Positions 18,801 through 26,069 of a stretch of 64,000 bases of DNA are shown in pieces. Numbering within the stretch: the stretch's first letter is position 1; each line of letters begins with the position of its first letter. The translations under genes were made by a program, and so were the position numbers. A model generated the notes under the pieces. It saw only the letters and a program-made list of their open reading frames with translations, was not told where the DNA came from and ran no database searches. The stretch spans positions 1 through 64,000 of the forward strand of contig NZ_PPHG01000087.1 of assembly GCF_002904295.1 (NCBI RefSeq). The letters run 5' to 3'. Source of the stretch: Amycolatopsis sp. CA-128772. Its GTDB lineage: Bacteria > Actinomycetota > Actinomycetes > Mycobacteriales > Pseudonocardiaceae.

Positions 18801-21800
18801 GTCGCGGCGATCTCGCCGGGTTCGACGCGGAAGCCGCGGATCTTGACCTGCTCGTCGCCGCGGCCGAGGAATTCGAGGACCCCGTCGGGGCGGAACCGGG
18901 CCAGGTCGCCGGTGCGGTACATCCGCTCGCCCGGCTCGAACGGCGAGGCGACGAACCGCTCGGCAGTGAGCCCGGCGCGGCCGAGGTAGCCGCGAGCCAG
19001 CTGGACACCGGCGAGGTACAGCTCACCGGGGGTGCCCGGCGGCACCGGGCGCAGGGCGGCGTCGAGCACGTACGTCCGCGTGTTCCACACCGGACGTCCG
19101 ATCGGGACGGAGGTGTCCGCACCGGACGTCCGCCAGGAGGTGACGTCGACCGAGGCTTCCGTCGGGCCGTAGAGGTTGTGCAGCTCGGCGTCCAGCACCT
19201 CGCCGAACCGGGCGACGGCGTCGAGGGGCAGGGCTTCGCCGCTGCACAGCACGCGGCGCAGGGCGGTGCAGCCGGCCGCCGCCGGTTCCTGGAGGAACAC
19301 CTGGAGCATCGACGGGACGAAGTGGACGGTCGTGACCGCGCGGTCGCGGATGAGCCGGGCGAGGTAGGCGGGGTCCTTGTGGCCGTCCGGCCGGGCCAGC
19401 ACTTCGGTGGCCCCGGTGATCAGCGGCCAGAGGAACTCCCACACCGACACGTCGAAGCTGGACGGCGTCTTCTGCAGCACGCGGTCGTCGCCGGTGAGGC
19501 CGTATTCGGCCTGCATCCACAGCAGCCGGTTGACGATCCCGGCGTGCGGGACGACGACGCCCTTCGGCCGGCCCGTCGATCCGGACGTGTAGATGACGTA
19601 CGCCGGGTGCTCCGGCCGCAGCACGACGTCCAGGGGTGCGTCCGAAACCCCGGCGAGGGTGGCCGGGTCGTCGAGCAGCAGCGCGCCCGCGACGGCGGTC
19701 TCCGCGACGGCCAGCACCAGCGCCGGGTCCGCGTCTTCGAGCATGAAGGCGATGCGGTCGGCCGGGTAGCCGGGGTCGAGCGGCAGGTAGGCCGCGCCCG
19801 TCTTGAGGACGGCGAGGATGGCGGTGACCAGGTGCGTCGAGCGCGGCAGGGCCAGAGCGACCACGCGCTCGGGCCCGGCGCCCCGCCCGGCCAGCACCCC
19901 GGCGAGGCGGGTGGAGACGGCGTCGAGTTCGGCGTAGGTGAGTTCCTCGTCCTCGAAGACCAGGGCCGGGTGGTCCGGCGTCCGCGCGACCTGGGCCGCG
20001 AACAGCTCGGGCACGGTGACCGCGGGAATCTCCCGGACCGGCCCTGACCAGATCTTTTCGAGTCCGTCGCGCTCGGCCCGGGTGAGCACGTCCAGGGTGC
20101 CGAGGCGGCGGTCCGGGGCCGCGGCGACCTGCCGGAGCAGGGCTTCCAGGCGGTCGAGGAGGCCGGTGACGGTGGACCGGTCGAACACCTCGGCGTTGAA
20201 CTCGGCCTGGCCGTGCAGGCCGTCGGCCCGCTCGGTGAAGGAAAACCAGAGGTCGAACTTCGCCGTGCCGGTGCCCACGGGCTGCCCGGTGACGGTCAGG
20301 CCGGGCAGCTCGACGCCGGCGCCGGGGGTGTTCTGCCAGGCCAGCATGGTCTGGAACAGCGGGTGGTGCGCCAGCGACCGCGCCGGGTTGAGCGCTTCGA
20401 CCAGTCGCTCGAACGGGACGTCCTGGTGGGCGTAGGCGTCGAGGCTGCGCTCGCGCACGCGGGCGACGAGGTCGCGGAACGACGGGTCGCCCCCGGCGTC
20501 GACGCGCAGGACCAGCGTGTTGACGAAGAAGCCGACGAGGTCGTCCAGCGCCGGGTCGGTGCGGCCGGCGATCGGGGTGCCGATCGGGATGTCGGTGCCC
20601 GCGCCGAGCCGGGACAGCAGGGCCGTCAGGCCCGCGTGCACGACCATGAACGGGCTGGCGCCGCAGGCCCGCGCGAGGTCGGCGACCGCGGCCTGGAGCC
20701 CGGCGTCCCAGGTGAAGGTGAAGAACCCGCCGCGGTAGGCCGACACCGCCGGGTGGGGCCGGTCGAGCGGCAGCGGGATCCGGTCGGGCAGGCCGGCCAG
20801 CGTTTCGCGCCAGTACGCGAGCTGGGCCGGCTCTTCGGTGGCCAGGAGCTCACGCTGCCACAGCGTGTAGTCCGCGTACTGCACCGGCAGCGGCGTCCAC
20901 TGTGGAGCGTCACCGCGGAGGCGGGCGCGGTAGGCGGTGGCGATGTCCCGCCAGAGCGGGGACAGCGACCAGCCGTCGGCGGCGATGTGGTGCACGATCA
21001 GGACCAGCACGTGCCGGCGCGGGTCGGCGGTGAGCAGTTCCGCGCGCACCGGCACGCCGGCACCGAGGTCGAACACCGCCCGCACCAGCAGATCGACCTC
21101 CGCGTCCACATCGGACACGGCCCGGACGGTGAGTTCCACCGTCCCTTCGGCCAGGATCTCCTGGTACGGGACGCCGTCGACGACCGGGAACACCGTCCGC
21201 AGCGCCTCGTGCCGGTCCAGGACGTCGTTGAGCGCCGCACGCAGCGCGTCGACGTCCAGCTCGCCGGCCAGGCGCATGACGAGCGGGACGTTGTAGGTCG
21301 CCGAGCCGCCTTCCAGGCCGTGCAGGAACCACAGCCGCTGCTGCGCGAACGACAGGGGCAACCGTCCGGGCCGTTCGGTGACGCGCCCGAGCGGCCGCCG
21401 TTCGGTGCCGGTCACCGCACCGGCCAGGACGTCCGCGAGCGCGGCCGGGGTCGGCGCGTCGAACACCGCCCGCACCGGCACCTCGGCGCCGACGGCCGCG
21501 CGGATGCGCTGGATCAGCCGCGTGGCCAGCAGCGAATGCCCGCCCAGGGCGAAGAAGTCGTCGTCCGGCCCGGCCTGCGGGACGCCGAGGACGTCGGCGA
21601 ACAGCTCGCACAGCAGCTGCTCGACCGGGTTGCGCGGCGCGCGGCCGGGTCCGGCGGTGAACCGCTCGGGGCTCGGCAGGGCCTTGCGGTCGAGCTTGCC
21701 CGAGGCGAGCACCGGCAGCTTGTCCAGGACGACGAACGCCGACGGCACCATGTACCGCGGCAGCCGGTCGCGCACGTGGGCGCGCAGCGACGCCACGAGG

Positions 21801-24800
21801 GCCCCGGTTTCCCGCCGGGCCGCCGGGTTGTTGGCGTAGGACCCTGGCGTGCCCGCCGGCCGCACCGGGCGGTAGGCCTGGCCGGCTTCACCCTTCGTGA
21901 AGACGGCTTCCAGTCCTTCGGCCGCCAAGGTGACCGCCACGCGGTAGCCGGCCCGCTCGCCGAACCGGTACAGCGCTTCCGGGTCGACGCCGTCCCGGCG
22001 GCCGAGCGCGGCCAGGGCTGCCTCGGCGTCGCCGGTGTCCAGGGCGCGGACCGCGGCCAGCTCACCGGCCAGCCGCGCGTCCGGGATCGCGGTGACCCGC
22101 AGCCGCTCCGGCGTCTCGGCGGCCAGGAACCGTTCCACCGCAGCGAGGTCGCCGAACGCGACGACCTGCTCTTCGACCGCGGCGGGCCGCGGCGCCTTGC
22201 GCAGGACGACGTCGTAGCGGTGCCGGGTCAGCTCGTTGTGCGCCTCGCCGCGCTTGACCCACAGGTCGACGTCGCCGAAGCCGTCGAGCTCCCGGGCCAG
22301 GGCCGGGAAGAAGTCCGGATCGAGGACGAGCTCGCCTTCGCGGGCGATGGCCTGGTCGACCGCGGCGACGTCGGCCCGGCCGCGGTGCAGCTCGACGGCG
22401 GTCCGGAACGCCCGCAGCGAACGCAGGTTGCGGATGTCGCCGAGGAAGATCGTCCCGCCCGGCTCCAGCACGCCCGCGGCGGTCTTGACGACCTCCGCGA
22501 GGTAGTCCGCGCTCGGGAAGTACTGGGCGACCGAGTTGATGATCACCGTGTCGAACTCCGGCAGCTCGCCGAGATCGTGCGCGGGCCGGGCCGCCAGGTG
22601 CACCTTGCCCGCGAACGGCATCGCCGCGACTTCGCGCCGGACGTTCTCGATCGCGCTCTCGGAAAGGTCGACGCCCCAATAGGCTTCGGCGTCCGGAGCG
22701 ATCCGTGAAAGGATCAGCCCGCTGCCGACCCCGATCTCCAGCACCCGCTTCGGCCGCAACGCCCGGATACGCTCGATCGTCGCCGCGTGCCACTCCCGCA
22801 TCTCGCCGAGCGGGAGCCCGGAGCCGTCGTAGCTGGAGTTCCAGCCCGCGAAGTTCTCCTCGATGCCGTGGGAGCCGGCGAGCATCTCCTCGTGGACGTC
22901 GCGCCACTCGTCGACGTGGCCCTGCTCGGCCGCCTGGTCGCGGTCGGGCACCGGCACGGCGTACGCGATCAGCTGCCCGTCCTGCGCGACGACAACCGAC
23001 TGCCCGACGCGCGGGTGTCCGGCGAGGACGGACTCGATCTCGCCCGGTTCGATCCGGTAGCCGCGGATCTTGACCTGGTCATCCGCCCGGCCGAGGAACA
23101 CCAGCCGGCCGTCCGGCAGCCACTTGACCAGGTCACCGGTCCGGTAGAGCCGTCCGCCCGAACCGAACGGGTCCGCCACGAACCGTTCCGCCGTCAACCC
23201 CGGCCGCCCGAGGTAGCCGCGCGCCAGGCCGCTTCCGGCGAGGTACAGCTCCCCCACCACCCCGACCGGGACCGGGGCGAGGTGCGCGTCGAGGACGTAG
23301 GCGCGGGTGCCGGGGTCCGGGACGCCGATCGGCACGGCCGAGCCGGGCGCGAGCTCCGGGTCGCAGAGGCCGAGCGTCGAGTTGGTGGTGGCCTCGGTGG
23401 GTCCGTAGGCGTTGAACATCCGCCGCCCCGGCGCCCACCGCCGCACCAGCTCCGGCGACACCCGTTCGGTGCCCGCCAGCAGGACGCTGTTCCGCGGCAA
23501 GTCGCAGTCGTCGGGGAACTCGGCGAGCAGCGCGGGCGGCAGGATCATGAAGTCGACGCCGTGGGCGTGCGCGTATCCGGCCAGTTCGGGGCCGGGCACC
23601 CGGCGCTCGGCCGGGACGACCACCAGGCGCCCGCCGGAGAGCAGGCCGAGGCACAGGTCCCAGAAGGCGACGTCGAAACTCGGCGACGCGAACTGCAGCA
23701 CCCGGCTGTGCGGGCCCACGCCGAACCGCCCGGACTGCGTCGCCACGAGCTTCGCCACGCCCGCGTGCGAAACGACGACGCCCTTGGGGCGTCCGGTGGA
23801 TCCGGAGGTGTAGATGACGTAGGCGGCGTTGGCCGGGACGATCGCGGCGGCCGGATCCGTCGCCGGGACGTCGCCGGTGTGCACCTCGTCCAGCAGCAGT
23901 ACCGCACCGTCGAACCGGTCGGCCAGAGCACGGGTGGTGACCACGCACACCGGCCGGGCGTCGGCGACCATGAACGCGATCCGCTCGGCCGGGTAGTCCT
24001 GGTCCAGCGGCAGGTACGCGGCACCGGCCTTGAGCACCGCCAGCTCGGCCACGATCATCTCGACCGACCGCGGCACGGCGAGCGCGACCACCCGCTCCGG
24101 ACCGGCGCCGCGTCCGATGAGGACGTGGGCGAGCCGGTTCGCGCGCGCGTCCAGTTCGGCGTAGGTCAGCTCCTCGTCTTCGAAGACGAGCGCGACGGCG
24201 TCCGGGTGCTCGCGGACGCGGGCCGCGAACAGCTCCGGGAACGTGGCCGGCGGGGCGGCGAGGTCCGTGTCGTTCCAGGCGTCCAGGATCTCGTGCAGCT
24301 CCGGCGCGGTCATCAGGGCGAGCCGGCCGACCGGCCACTGTGGACGCTCGGCCGCCTCGGCGAGGAGGTGCCGCAGGTGTCCGAGCATGCGGTCCACAGT
24401 GGACTCGTTGAAAACGTCGGCGCGGTAGCGCAGGCCGCCGGCGGTCAGGTTCAGGTCCAGCGGGAGGTCCGTTTCGGCGCCGAAGCCGACGTTGACGAGC
24501 GGCGCTCCCCCGCGACCGGGCTCGGGCTCCAGCTCGGCGACGAGGTCGGCGAACGGCACCTCGTGCGCCAGCGCTTCCTCGCGCGCCTCGCGCACCCGGG
24601 CCACCACGTCGGCGAACCCGGGCGAGCCACCCAGGTCCACCCGCAGCGGCACCAGCGAGCCGATTCCCAGCTGGACGTCGGTGGTTCCCGCATAACGGGA
24701 CAACACCACGGTGAACGCCGCCAGCAGGGTCAGCTCGTCCGCATCGGGTAACGGCCGGGCGAGCACCACCGGGGCGGCGGCCTCCGCCGGATAGGGCCGG

Positions 24801-24895
24801 TCGATCGGCAGCGACAGCTCCTTCGGCGCCGAGGCGAGGCGGTCACGCCAGAACCCGAGCCCCGACACCTGCTGCACAGCGTCACCGTTACTCAC
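6884..24895 (-). CDS. Five-module siderophore nonribosomal peptide synthetase
   Basis: This single protein of about 6003 residues has the layout, in approximate residues: vestigial C-domain half 1-210; A1 220-650 with N-methyltransferase (NMT; VLEIGVGSG near 720) and T1 near 1120; C2 (HHIAADG, ~1300), A2 with NMT (~2128), T2 ~2494; C3 (HHIASDG, ~2674), A3 with NMT (~3510), T3 ~3908; C4 (~4093), A4, T4 ~4922; C5 (HHTAGDG, ~5102), A5, T5 ~5959. All five carriers have GGHS. Hand-read specificity residues (235-331): A2 DVWHLSLVD, the serine code; A1 and A3 both DVWILAATN; A4 DGETISLGD; A5 DAQEGGLVD. There is no epimerase, thioesterase or reductase. The GTG at 24895 was chosen because a longer start at 24991 would place an iron box inside the gene. 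The product is probably a hydroxamate peptide with serine and (formyl-)hydroxyornithine residues. Confidence 0.95.
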   Translation of the reverse strand: MSNGDAVQQVSGLGFWRDRLASAPKELSLPIDRPYPAEAAAPVVLARPLPDADELTLLAAFTVVLSRYAGTTDVQLGIGSLVPLRVDLGGSPGFADVVARVREAREEALAHEVPFADLVAELEPEPGRGGAPLVNVGFGAETDLPLDLNLTAGGLRYRADVFNESTVDRMLGHLRHLLAEAAERPQWPVGRLALMTAPELHEILDAWNDTDLAAPPATFPELFAARVREHPDAVALVFEDEELTYAELDARANRLAHVLIGRGAGPERVVALAVPRSVEMIVAELAVLKAGAAYLPLDQDYPAERIAFMVADARPVCVVTTRALADRFDGAVLLLDEVHTGDVPATDPAAAIVPANAAYVIYTSGSTGRPKGVVVSHAGVAKLVATQSGRFGVGPHSRVLQFASPSFDVAFWDLCLGLLSGGRLVVVPAERRVPGPELAGYAHAHGVDFMILPPALLAEFPDDCDLPRNSVLLAGTERVSPELVRRWAPGRRMFNAYGPTEATTNSTLGLCDPELAPGSAVPIGVPDPGTRAYVLDAHLAPVPVGVVGELYLAGSGLARGYLGRPGLTAERFVADPFGSGGRLYRTGDLVKWLPDGRLVFLGRADDQVKIRGYRIEPGEIESVLAGHPRVGQSVVVAQDGQLIAYAVPVPDRDQAAEQGHVDEWRDVHEEMLAGSHGIEENFAGWNSSYDGSGLPLGEMREWHAATIERIRALRPKRVLEIGVGSGLILSRIAPDAEAYWGVDLSESAIENVRREVAAMPFAGKVHLAARPAHDLGELPEFDTVIINSVAQYFPSADYLAEVVKTAAGVLEPGGTIFLGDIRNLRSLRAFRTAVELHRGRADVAAVDQAIAREGELVLDPDFFPALARELDGFGDVDLWVKRGEAHNELTRHRYDVVLRKAPRPAAVEEQVVAFGDLAAVERFLAAETPERLRVTAIPDARLAGELAAVRALDTGDAEAALAALGRRDGVDPEALYRFGERAGYRVAVTLAAEGLEAVFTKGEAGQAYRPVRPAGTPGSYANNPAARRETGALVASLRAHVRDRLPRYMVPSAFVVLDKLPVLASGKLDRKALPSPERFTAGPGRAPRNPVEQLLCELFADVLGVPQAGPDDDFFALGGHSLLATRLIQRIRAAVGAEVPVRAVFDAPTPAALADVLAGAVTGTERRPLGRVTERPGRLPLSFAQQRLWFLHGLEGGSATYNVPLVMRLAGELDVDALRAALNDVLDRHEALRTVFPVVDGVPYQEILAEGTVELTVRAVSDVDAEVDLLVRAVFDLGAGVPVRAELLTADPRRHVLVLIVHHIAADGWSLSPLWRDIATAYRARLRGDAPQWTPLPVQYADYTLWQRELLATEEPAQLAYWRETLAGLPDRIPLPLDRPHPAVSAYRGGFFTFTWDAGLQAAVADLARACGASPFMVVHAGLTALLSRLGAGTDIPIGTPIAGRTDPALDDLVGFFVNTLVLRVDAGGDPSFRDLVARVRERSLDAYAHQDVPFERLVEALNPARSLAHHPLFQTMLAWQNTPGAGVELPGLTVTGQPVGTGTAKFDLWFSFTERADGLHGQAEFNAEVFDRSTVTGLLDRLEALLRQVAAAPDRRLGTLDVLTRAERDGLEKIWSGPVREIPAVTVPELFAAQVARTPDHPALVFEDEELTYAELDAVSTRLAGVLAGRGAGPERVVALALPRSTHLVTAILAVLKTGAAYLPLDPGYPADRIAFMLEDADPALVLAVAETAVAGALLLDDPATLAGVSDAPLDVVLRPEHPAYVIYTSGSTGRPKGVVVPHAGIVNRLLWMQAEYGLTGDDRVLQKTPSSFDVSVWEFLWPLITGATEVLARPDGHKDPAYLARLIRDRAVTTVHFVPSMLQVFLQEPAAAGCTALRRVLCSGEALPLDAVARFGEVLDAELHNLYGPTEASVDVTSWRTSGADTSVPIGRPVWNTRTYVLDAALRPVPPGTPGELYLAGVQLARGYLGRAGLTAERFVASPFEPGERMYRTGDLARFRPDGVLEFLGRGDEQVKIRGFRVEPGEIAATLAAHDDVAHAVVVAREDRPGDVRLVGYVVPADASGTAEEESAQVGEWRELYDSMYSGDGDEFSGWNSSYTGEPIPRAEMREWRDAIVTRIRELSPRRVLEIGVGSGLLLTELAPDCETYWGTDFSAEVIASLGERVAADPALAGRVELRTGDAADVTGLPPGFFDTIVLNSVVQYFPSGAYLLDVVRKALALLAPGGSVFVGDVRDLRQVRAFHTAVAQARGGGVEQRLLREKELLVAPEFFAGLDGVAADIRVKRGRAVNELTQYRYDVVLRPGTAAAPQVETLTWGTDVSAVDDVVAGRCDGLRVEGVPNGRLTDGVNPEEWYALGAVVTWSAAGDGSVDVLFTGGDPAGAFRPGPDPVLAYTGNPRRSRLSTALPAQLRALAAERLPEHMVPSAIVVLDTLPVTANGKLDQRALPAPDRSAPVSDREPRTPAERQLCELFADVLGLPRVGPDDSFFALGGHSLLATRLIARVRTELRAELEVRSVFETPTPAGLAAVLATARGTARPPLVPARRPDLVPLSGAQRRLWFLHHLEGPSATYNVPLVMRLEGELDVDALRTALSDVAARHEALRTRFPQRDGVPYQDILPPGGIDLPVRAVDDLGAALTGLVRGSFDLEEHVPVRAELLRLGAREHVFALVFHHIASDGWSMAPLWRDIATAYAARSAGEAPRWTPLPVQYADYTLWQQDLLGREDDPGSVLNTQLDYWRETLDGLPDRIELPLDRPHPATATFRGELHTFTWDAGLHTRLAELARESGASVFMVVHAALAALLTRLGAGTDVPIGSPIAGRTDPALDDLVGFFVNTLVLRVDTGGEPSFRDLLARVRERNLDAYAHQDVPFERLVEVLNPARSLSYHPLFQVMLAGQNNARAEVTLPGLAVTEIPVTTGTAKFDLSISLTERAAGIDGVLEFNADVFDHEGANAILRRLEVLLRAALAEPDRPVGALDLLEGDERERVLTRWAGSPEPAGTETFPGMFARRVAEAPDAVALVFEDVELTYAEVNTRANRLAHLLRDRGAGPERVVALAVPRSADMIVAELAVLKAGAAYLPIDVDYPGDRIAYLTGDAAPVCVVTTADVEAKLPAALPRVLLDDAALAGMSTEDPQVAIAPENAAYVIYTSGSSGRPKGVVLQHSGVAKLVATQVERFGVGPHSRVLQFASPSFDVAFWDLCLGLLSGGRLVVVPAERRVAGPALTEYAHAHGVDFMILPPALLDAMPADLDLPRDSVLLAGTERVSPELVRRWAPGRRMFNAYGPTEATTNSTLGESDPAELADATVVPIGVPDPGTRAYVLDAGLRPVPPGVVGELYLAGSGLARGYLGRPALTAERFVADPFGSGGRLYRTGDLVKWLPDGRLVFLGRADDQVKIRGYRIEPGEIESVLAEHPAVGQSVVVARDGRLIAYAVPSAGRDEEAELDHVGEWRELHENVFTEAASGGLEENFTGWNSSYDGSEIPFDEMREWHAATIDRIRALQPKRVLEIGVGSGLILSRIAPDAEEYWGVDLSEKAIANLRRELAATPFASKVHLAARPAHDLGELPEFDTVIINSVAQYFPSVGYLAEVVRTAAAHVRPGGVVFLGDIRNLRSLRAFRTATELRHGRRDVAAVDQAIAREGELVLDPDFFRALDLDGFGDVDLWVKRGHAHNELTRHRYDVVLRKAPRPATPEELVVSLDELEQALAARPARLRVTGVPNARLSGELAAVTALAAGDPEAALSALEDRSGVDPETLHDLGERHGYRVYATLGTDEGALEVVFTTGEATRIHRGRPVRAALEALGNHPAGQRDTSALVSALRAHVRDRLPQYMVPSAVVLLDRLPLLASGKLDRRALPSPDKQAAAGGRAPRTPVEEVLCGLFAEVLDTSVGVDDDFFALGGHSLMATRLVARLRPVFGVELQVRSVFETPTVAGLAALLSTSAASAARPALVRADPRPDVLPLSFAQQRLWFLHRLEGPSATYNMPTAVRLTGELDVDALRTALSDVVGRHEALRTVFPEIDGEARQLVLDDGTIPLPVSVVTEATLADAVSEAAGAVFELESEIPLRAALLRLGAREHVLVLVFHHIASDGWSTAPLWRDLATAYTARRAGDPPQWTPLPVQYADYTLWQRDVLGEPVIEPQLAYWREVLADLPERIELPTDRPHPAEASYRGEQFAFGWDARLHSGLVELARACGASVFMVVHAGLTAVLTRLGAGTDIPLGTSIAGRTDAALDDLVGFFVNTLVLRVDTGGDPSFRDLVARVRDRSLDAYAHQDVPFERLVEALNPVRSLAYHPLFQTMLAWQNNAVADLALPGLTVAEEPVRTGTARADLTFFVGERPGHQAGIHGTAEYNSDVFDRASVEAILERLRMLLAAVVADPDTRIGAVDLLTAAEHEQLTPAPATPLPAETAAGLFAAQAARTPDAPALVSGTERLTYAELDARATALAGALLVRGAGPERVVAVALPRSAELVVALLAVLKTGAAYLPLDLNHPAERIELMRTDADPHLVVAREGFGDRLVRPGDTGPEPAWPPISPDHPAYVIFTSGSTGRPKAVAGTQRALANRLHWGRDVARGVRVAKSALTFIDGSTELLGGLVAGDPVVLADDVTATDPHALAALVRETGAQVLTVVPSLLDTFAEDAEAGAFGSVTTWITSGEPLSEALAGKVAARWPSAKLVNLYGCSEVAGDSLAQVCGPVAIGRPIANTRAYVLDAALRPVPPGVRGELYLAGAGLARGYLGRPALTAERFVASPFEPGERLYRTGDLVRRRADGACEFLGRADQQIKIRGFRVEPGEVEAALTADASVARAAVIARENRLIAYVAPSGDPVALRASLAARLPEYLVPSAIVVLPELPVNAHGKLDRAALPDPEVRTSGRVARTPAEQALCELFADVLGVGPVGPDDGFFALGGHSLLATRLVSRIRALLGVEVPIRAVFDAPTPARLAELLDPGRRGRPALVPVPRPEVLPLSFAQQRLWFLDRLDGPAATYNIPWAWELTGPVDVVALRAALGDVVERHEILRTLLVEAQGTPRQVVLDRARPVLVTETMAAADVAGRVTAAASYCFALDAEIPVRATLVSAGPDRHVFVLLVHHTAGDGWSLPPLKRDLDTAYAARLRGERPQWTPLPVQYADYTLWQRQLFGRADDPDSVLGRQAAFWRDTLAGIPDELALPADRPRPARSTGRGAAVPFTVPASVHRGLRELAHRSATSTFMVLQAALAALLTRLGAGTDIPLGTPVAGRSDHALEDLAGFFVNTLVLRTDTGGDPTFRELLGRVREADLAAYAHQDLPFEHLVELLNPPRSLARHPLFQVMLAVYHSGAEPERLLGLPAAYRDTGLRQAKFDLSFDLVETAEGIDGDLGFSLDLFDEPTARTLTERLVRLMTAVVADPDRPLSRIDVLDAPERERILRGWGAGAPLTLAAPTVVDRLAAQVAATPDATALSDAGSSVTFAEFAARTDRLARWLASHGAAPEQVVALVLPRSAAVVEAIFGVFKTGAAYLPVDPDQPADRIAAILADAGPALVLTSRSLASPVPGALFVEDIVDSAAALTPPSPANPAYVLYTSGSTGKPKGVVIPHAGLVNLFHSHRETLYRPAVAAAGGRRLRVGHAWAFFFDASWQPQLWLLDGHEVHVVDDDTRRDPDRLAAVVRERGLDFLELTPSHFAQLAAAGVIADGRCALGVVGVGGEAVSQPLWETLGSMPGTEAYNLYGPTEATVDALVGRFGDADRPVIGRPVHNTRAYVLDGGLSPVPAGVPGELYLAGAGLARGYHGRPGLTADRFVASPFEPGERMYRTGDLVRWRPDGQLDYLGRTDDQVKVRGFRIEPGEIETALTRHDDVTQALVVVREDRGKRLVAYTTPATANPVRLREFLARSLPEYMVPAAIVPLGAFPVTPNGKLDRAALPAPEFETRGRAPGTPVEKALCEIFAEVLDVAAVGADDNLFTLGGHSMLLVVLRNRITERLGTELAIAEFFRTPTAAGLAALLTRDPE

Positions 24896-24944
24896 CGGTA
24901 GACCAGCCTCCCGCTGCTCACGGCACCCCCATCGGGGCGCTGAA

Positions 24945-24963
24945 TTAGGTGACCCTAACAAAC
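24945..24963 (-). promoter_or_regulatory. Iron box controlling the NRPS operon
   Basis: Read on the minus strand the site is GTTTGTTAGGGTCACCTAA; its 14-base core TTAGGGTCACCTAA matches the consensus TTAGGCTCACCTAA at 13 positions. It lies about 50 bases upstream of the chosen GTG start of the NRPS. Confidence 0.75.
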
Positions 24964-24989
24964 GGATGGTGAGGATGCACTCCTGTACC

Positions 24990-25008
24990 ATCGGTTAGCC
25001 TTACCTAA
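24990..25008 (+). promoter_or_regulatory. Iron box controlling the FecCD importer operon
   Basis: The complement reads TTAGGTAAGGCTAACCGAT, a close match to the actinobacterial iron box. It lies 23 bases upstream of the first permease and 26 bases from the preceding box, giving each divergent operon its own operator. Confidence 0.8.
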
Positions 25009-25031
25009 AATCAGTACCAGTCGGAGGTGCG

Positions 25032-26069
25032 GTGCGAACAGACCCCGGAGGGATCGCTCTCAAGCGACGCCCGCCACACACGGGCCGCGCGCTCGGGCTC
25101 CTGGCCGCCCTCGGTGTCCTCGTCTTCCTGTGCCTGCTGAGCATTTGGCTCGGGTCCAAGGAGATCTCGTTCGGCGCCGTCTGGCAGGTGCTCTGGCACG
25201 ACGACGGTTCGGCCGACGCCGTGATCATCCACAGTGTCCGGATCCCGCGGACTCTGCTGGCGGTGCTGGTCGGCGCCGCGCTGGGCCTGGCCGGCACCCT
25301 CATGCAGGCGCTGACCCGCAACCCCCTGGCCGACCCGGGCCTGCTCGGGATCAGCGCCGGCGCCGCGTTCGCCATCGTCTTCTCGATCACGGTGCTCGGC
25401 GTCGGTTCCCTCTACGGCTACCTCTGGTTCGCCTTCGCCGGCGCGCTCGCCGCGACCGCGGCCGTCTACTTCCTCGGCACCCGCGGCCGCACCGGCTCGA
25501 GCCCGGTCAAGCTCGCCCTCGCCGGGGCCGCCGTCACGGCGCTGCTCGGGTCGTTCACCAGCGCGATGGTGCTGAAGGACCCGGTGGCGCTCAACCGGTT
25601 CCGCTTCTGGTCCGCCGGTTCGCTCGCCGGCGTCGACAGCGGTTCGCTGCTGCGGGTCCTGCCCTTCCTCGTCGCCGGCGTGGTGCTGGCGATCGCGAGC
25701 GGGCCCGCGTTGAACAGCCTCGCCCTCGGCGACGACGTCGCGGTCGCGCTCGGCCGGCGGCTCGGCCCCCTGCGGCTGCGCGGCGCGCTGGCCATCACGC
25801 TCCTGACCGGCGCTTCCGTCGCGGTCGCCGGCCCGATCGTGTTCCTCGGGCTGATCGTCCCGCACGCCGTGCGGTTCGTGGTCGGGCCCGACCACCGGTG
25901 GCTGCTGCCCTACACCGCGGTCCTCGCGCCGAGCCTGCTGCTGGCCGCCGACATCCTCGGCCGGATCATGGCGCGCCCCGGCGAAGTCCGCGCCGGGGTG
26001 ATCGTCGCCTTCCTCGGCGCACCCTTCTTCATCTACCTGGTCCGCCGCCGCAAGCTGGTGGAGTCCTGA
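25032..26069 (+). CDS. FecCD-type siderophore ABC permease, subunit 1
   Basis: This 345-residue polytopic membrane protein has the FecCD family hallmarks: VRIPRTLLAVLVGAALGLAGTLMQALTRNPLADPGLLGI in the first half, and VAVAGPIVFLGLIVPHAVR with a C-terminal LGRIMARPGEVRAGVIVAFLGAPFFIYLVRR. It would form the membrane channel for ferri-siderophore uptake with the next gene. The GTG start is preceded by CGGAGG. It overlaps the next gene by one base (TGATG). Confidence 0.95.
   Translation: MRTDPGGIALKRRPPHTGRALGLLAALGVLVFLCLLSIWLGSKEISFGAVWQVLWHDDGSADAVIIHSVRIPRTLLAVLVGAALGLAGTLMQALTRNPLADPGLLGISAGAAFAIVFSITVLGVGSLYGYLWFAFAGALAATAAVYFLGTRGRTGSSPVKLALAGAAVTALLGSFTSAMVLKDPVALNRFRFWSAGSLAGVDSGSLLRVLPFLVAGVVLAIASGPALNSLALGDDVAVALGRRLGPLRLRGALAITLLTGASVAVAGPIVFLGLIVPHAVRFVVGPDHRWLLPYTAVLAPSLLLAADILGRIMARPGEVRAGVIVAFLGAPFFIYLVRRRKLVES

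Noticed and set aside
7013..20047. A 4344-codon open frame on the plus strand opposite the NRPS
   Set aside because: It mirrors the NRPS in the antisense direction, is rich in Arg, Gly and Pro and shows no domain motifs. High G+C makes such shadow frames common; the NRPS on the minus strand has all expected motifs.
6884..24895. Beta-alanine as a building block of the NRPS
   Set aside because: All five adenylation domains keep Asp at position 235, which binds an alpha-amino group. Beta-amino-acid domains usually differ there.
24896..24991. Longer NRPS start at 24991
   Set aside because: It would place an iron box inside the coding region and adds a segment without family resemblance; the GTG at 24895 with GGGAGG upstream is better.
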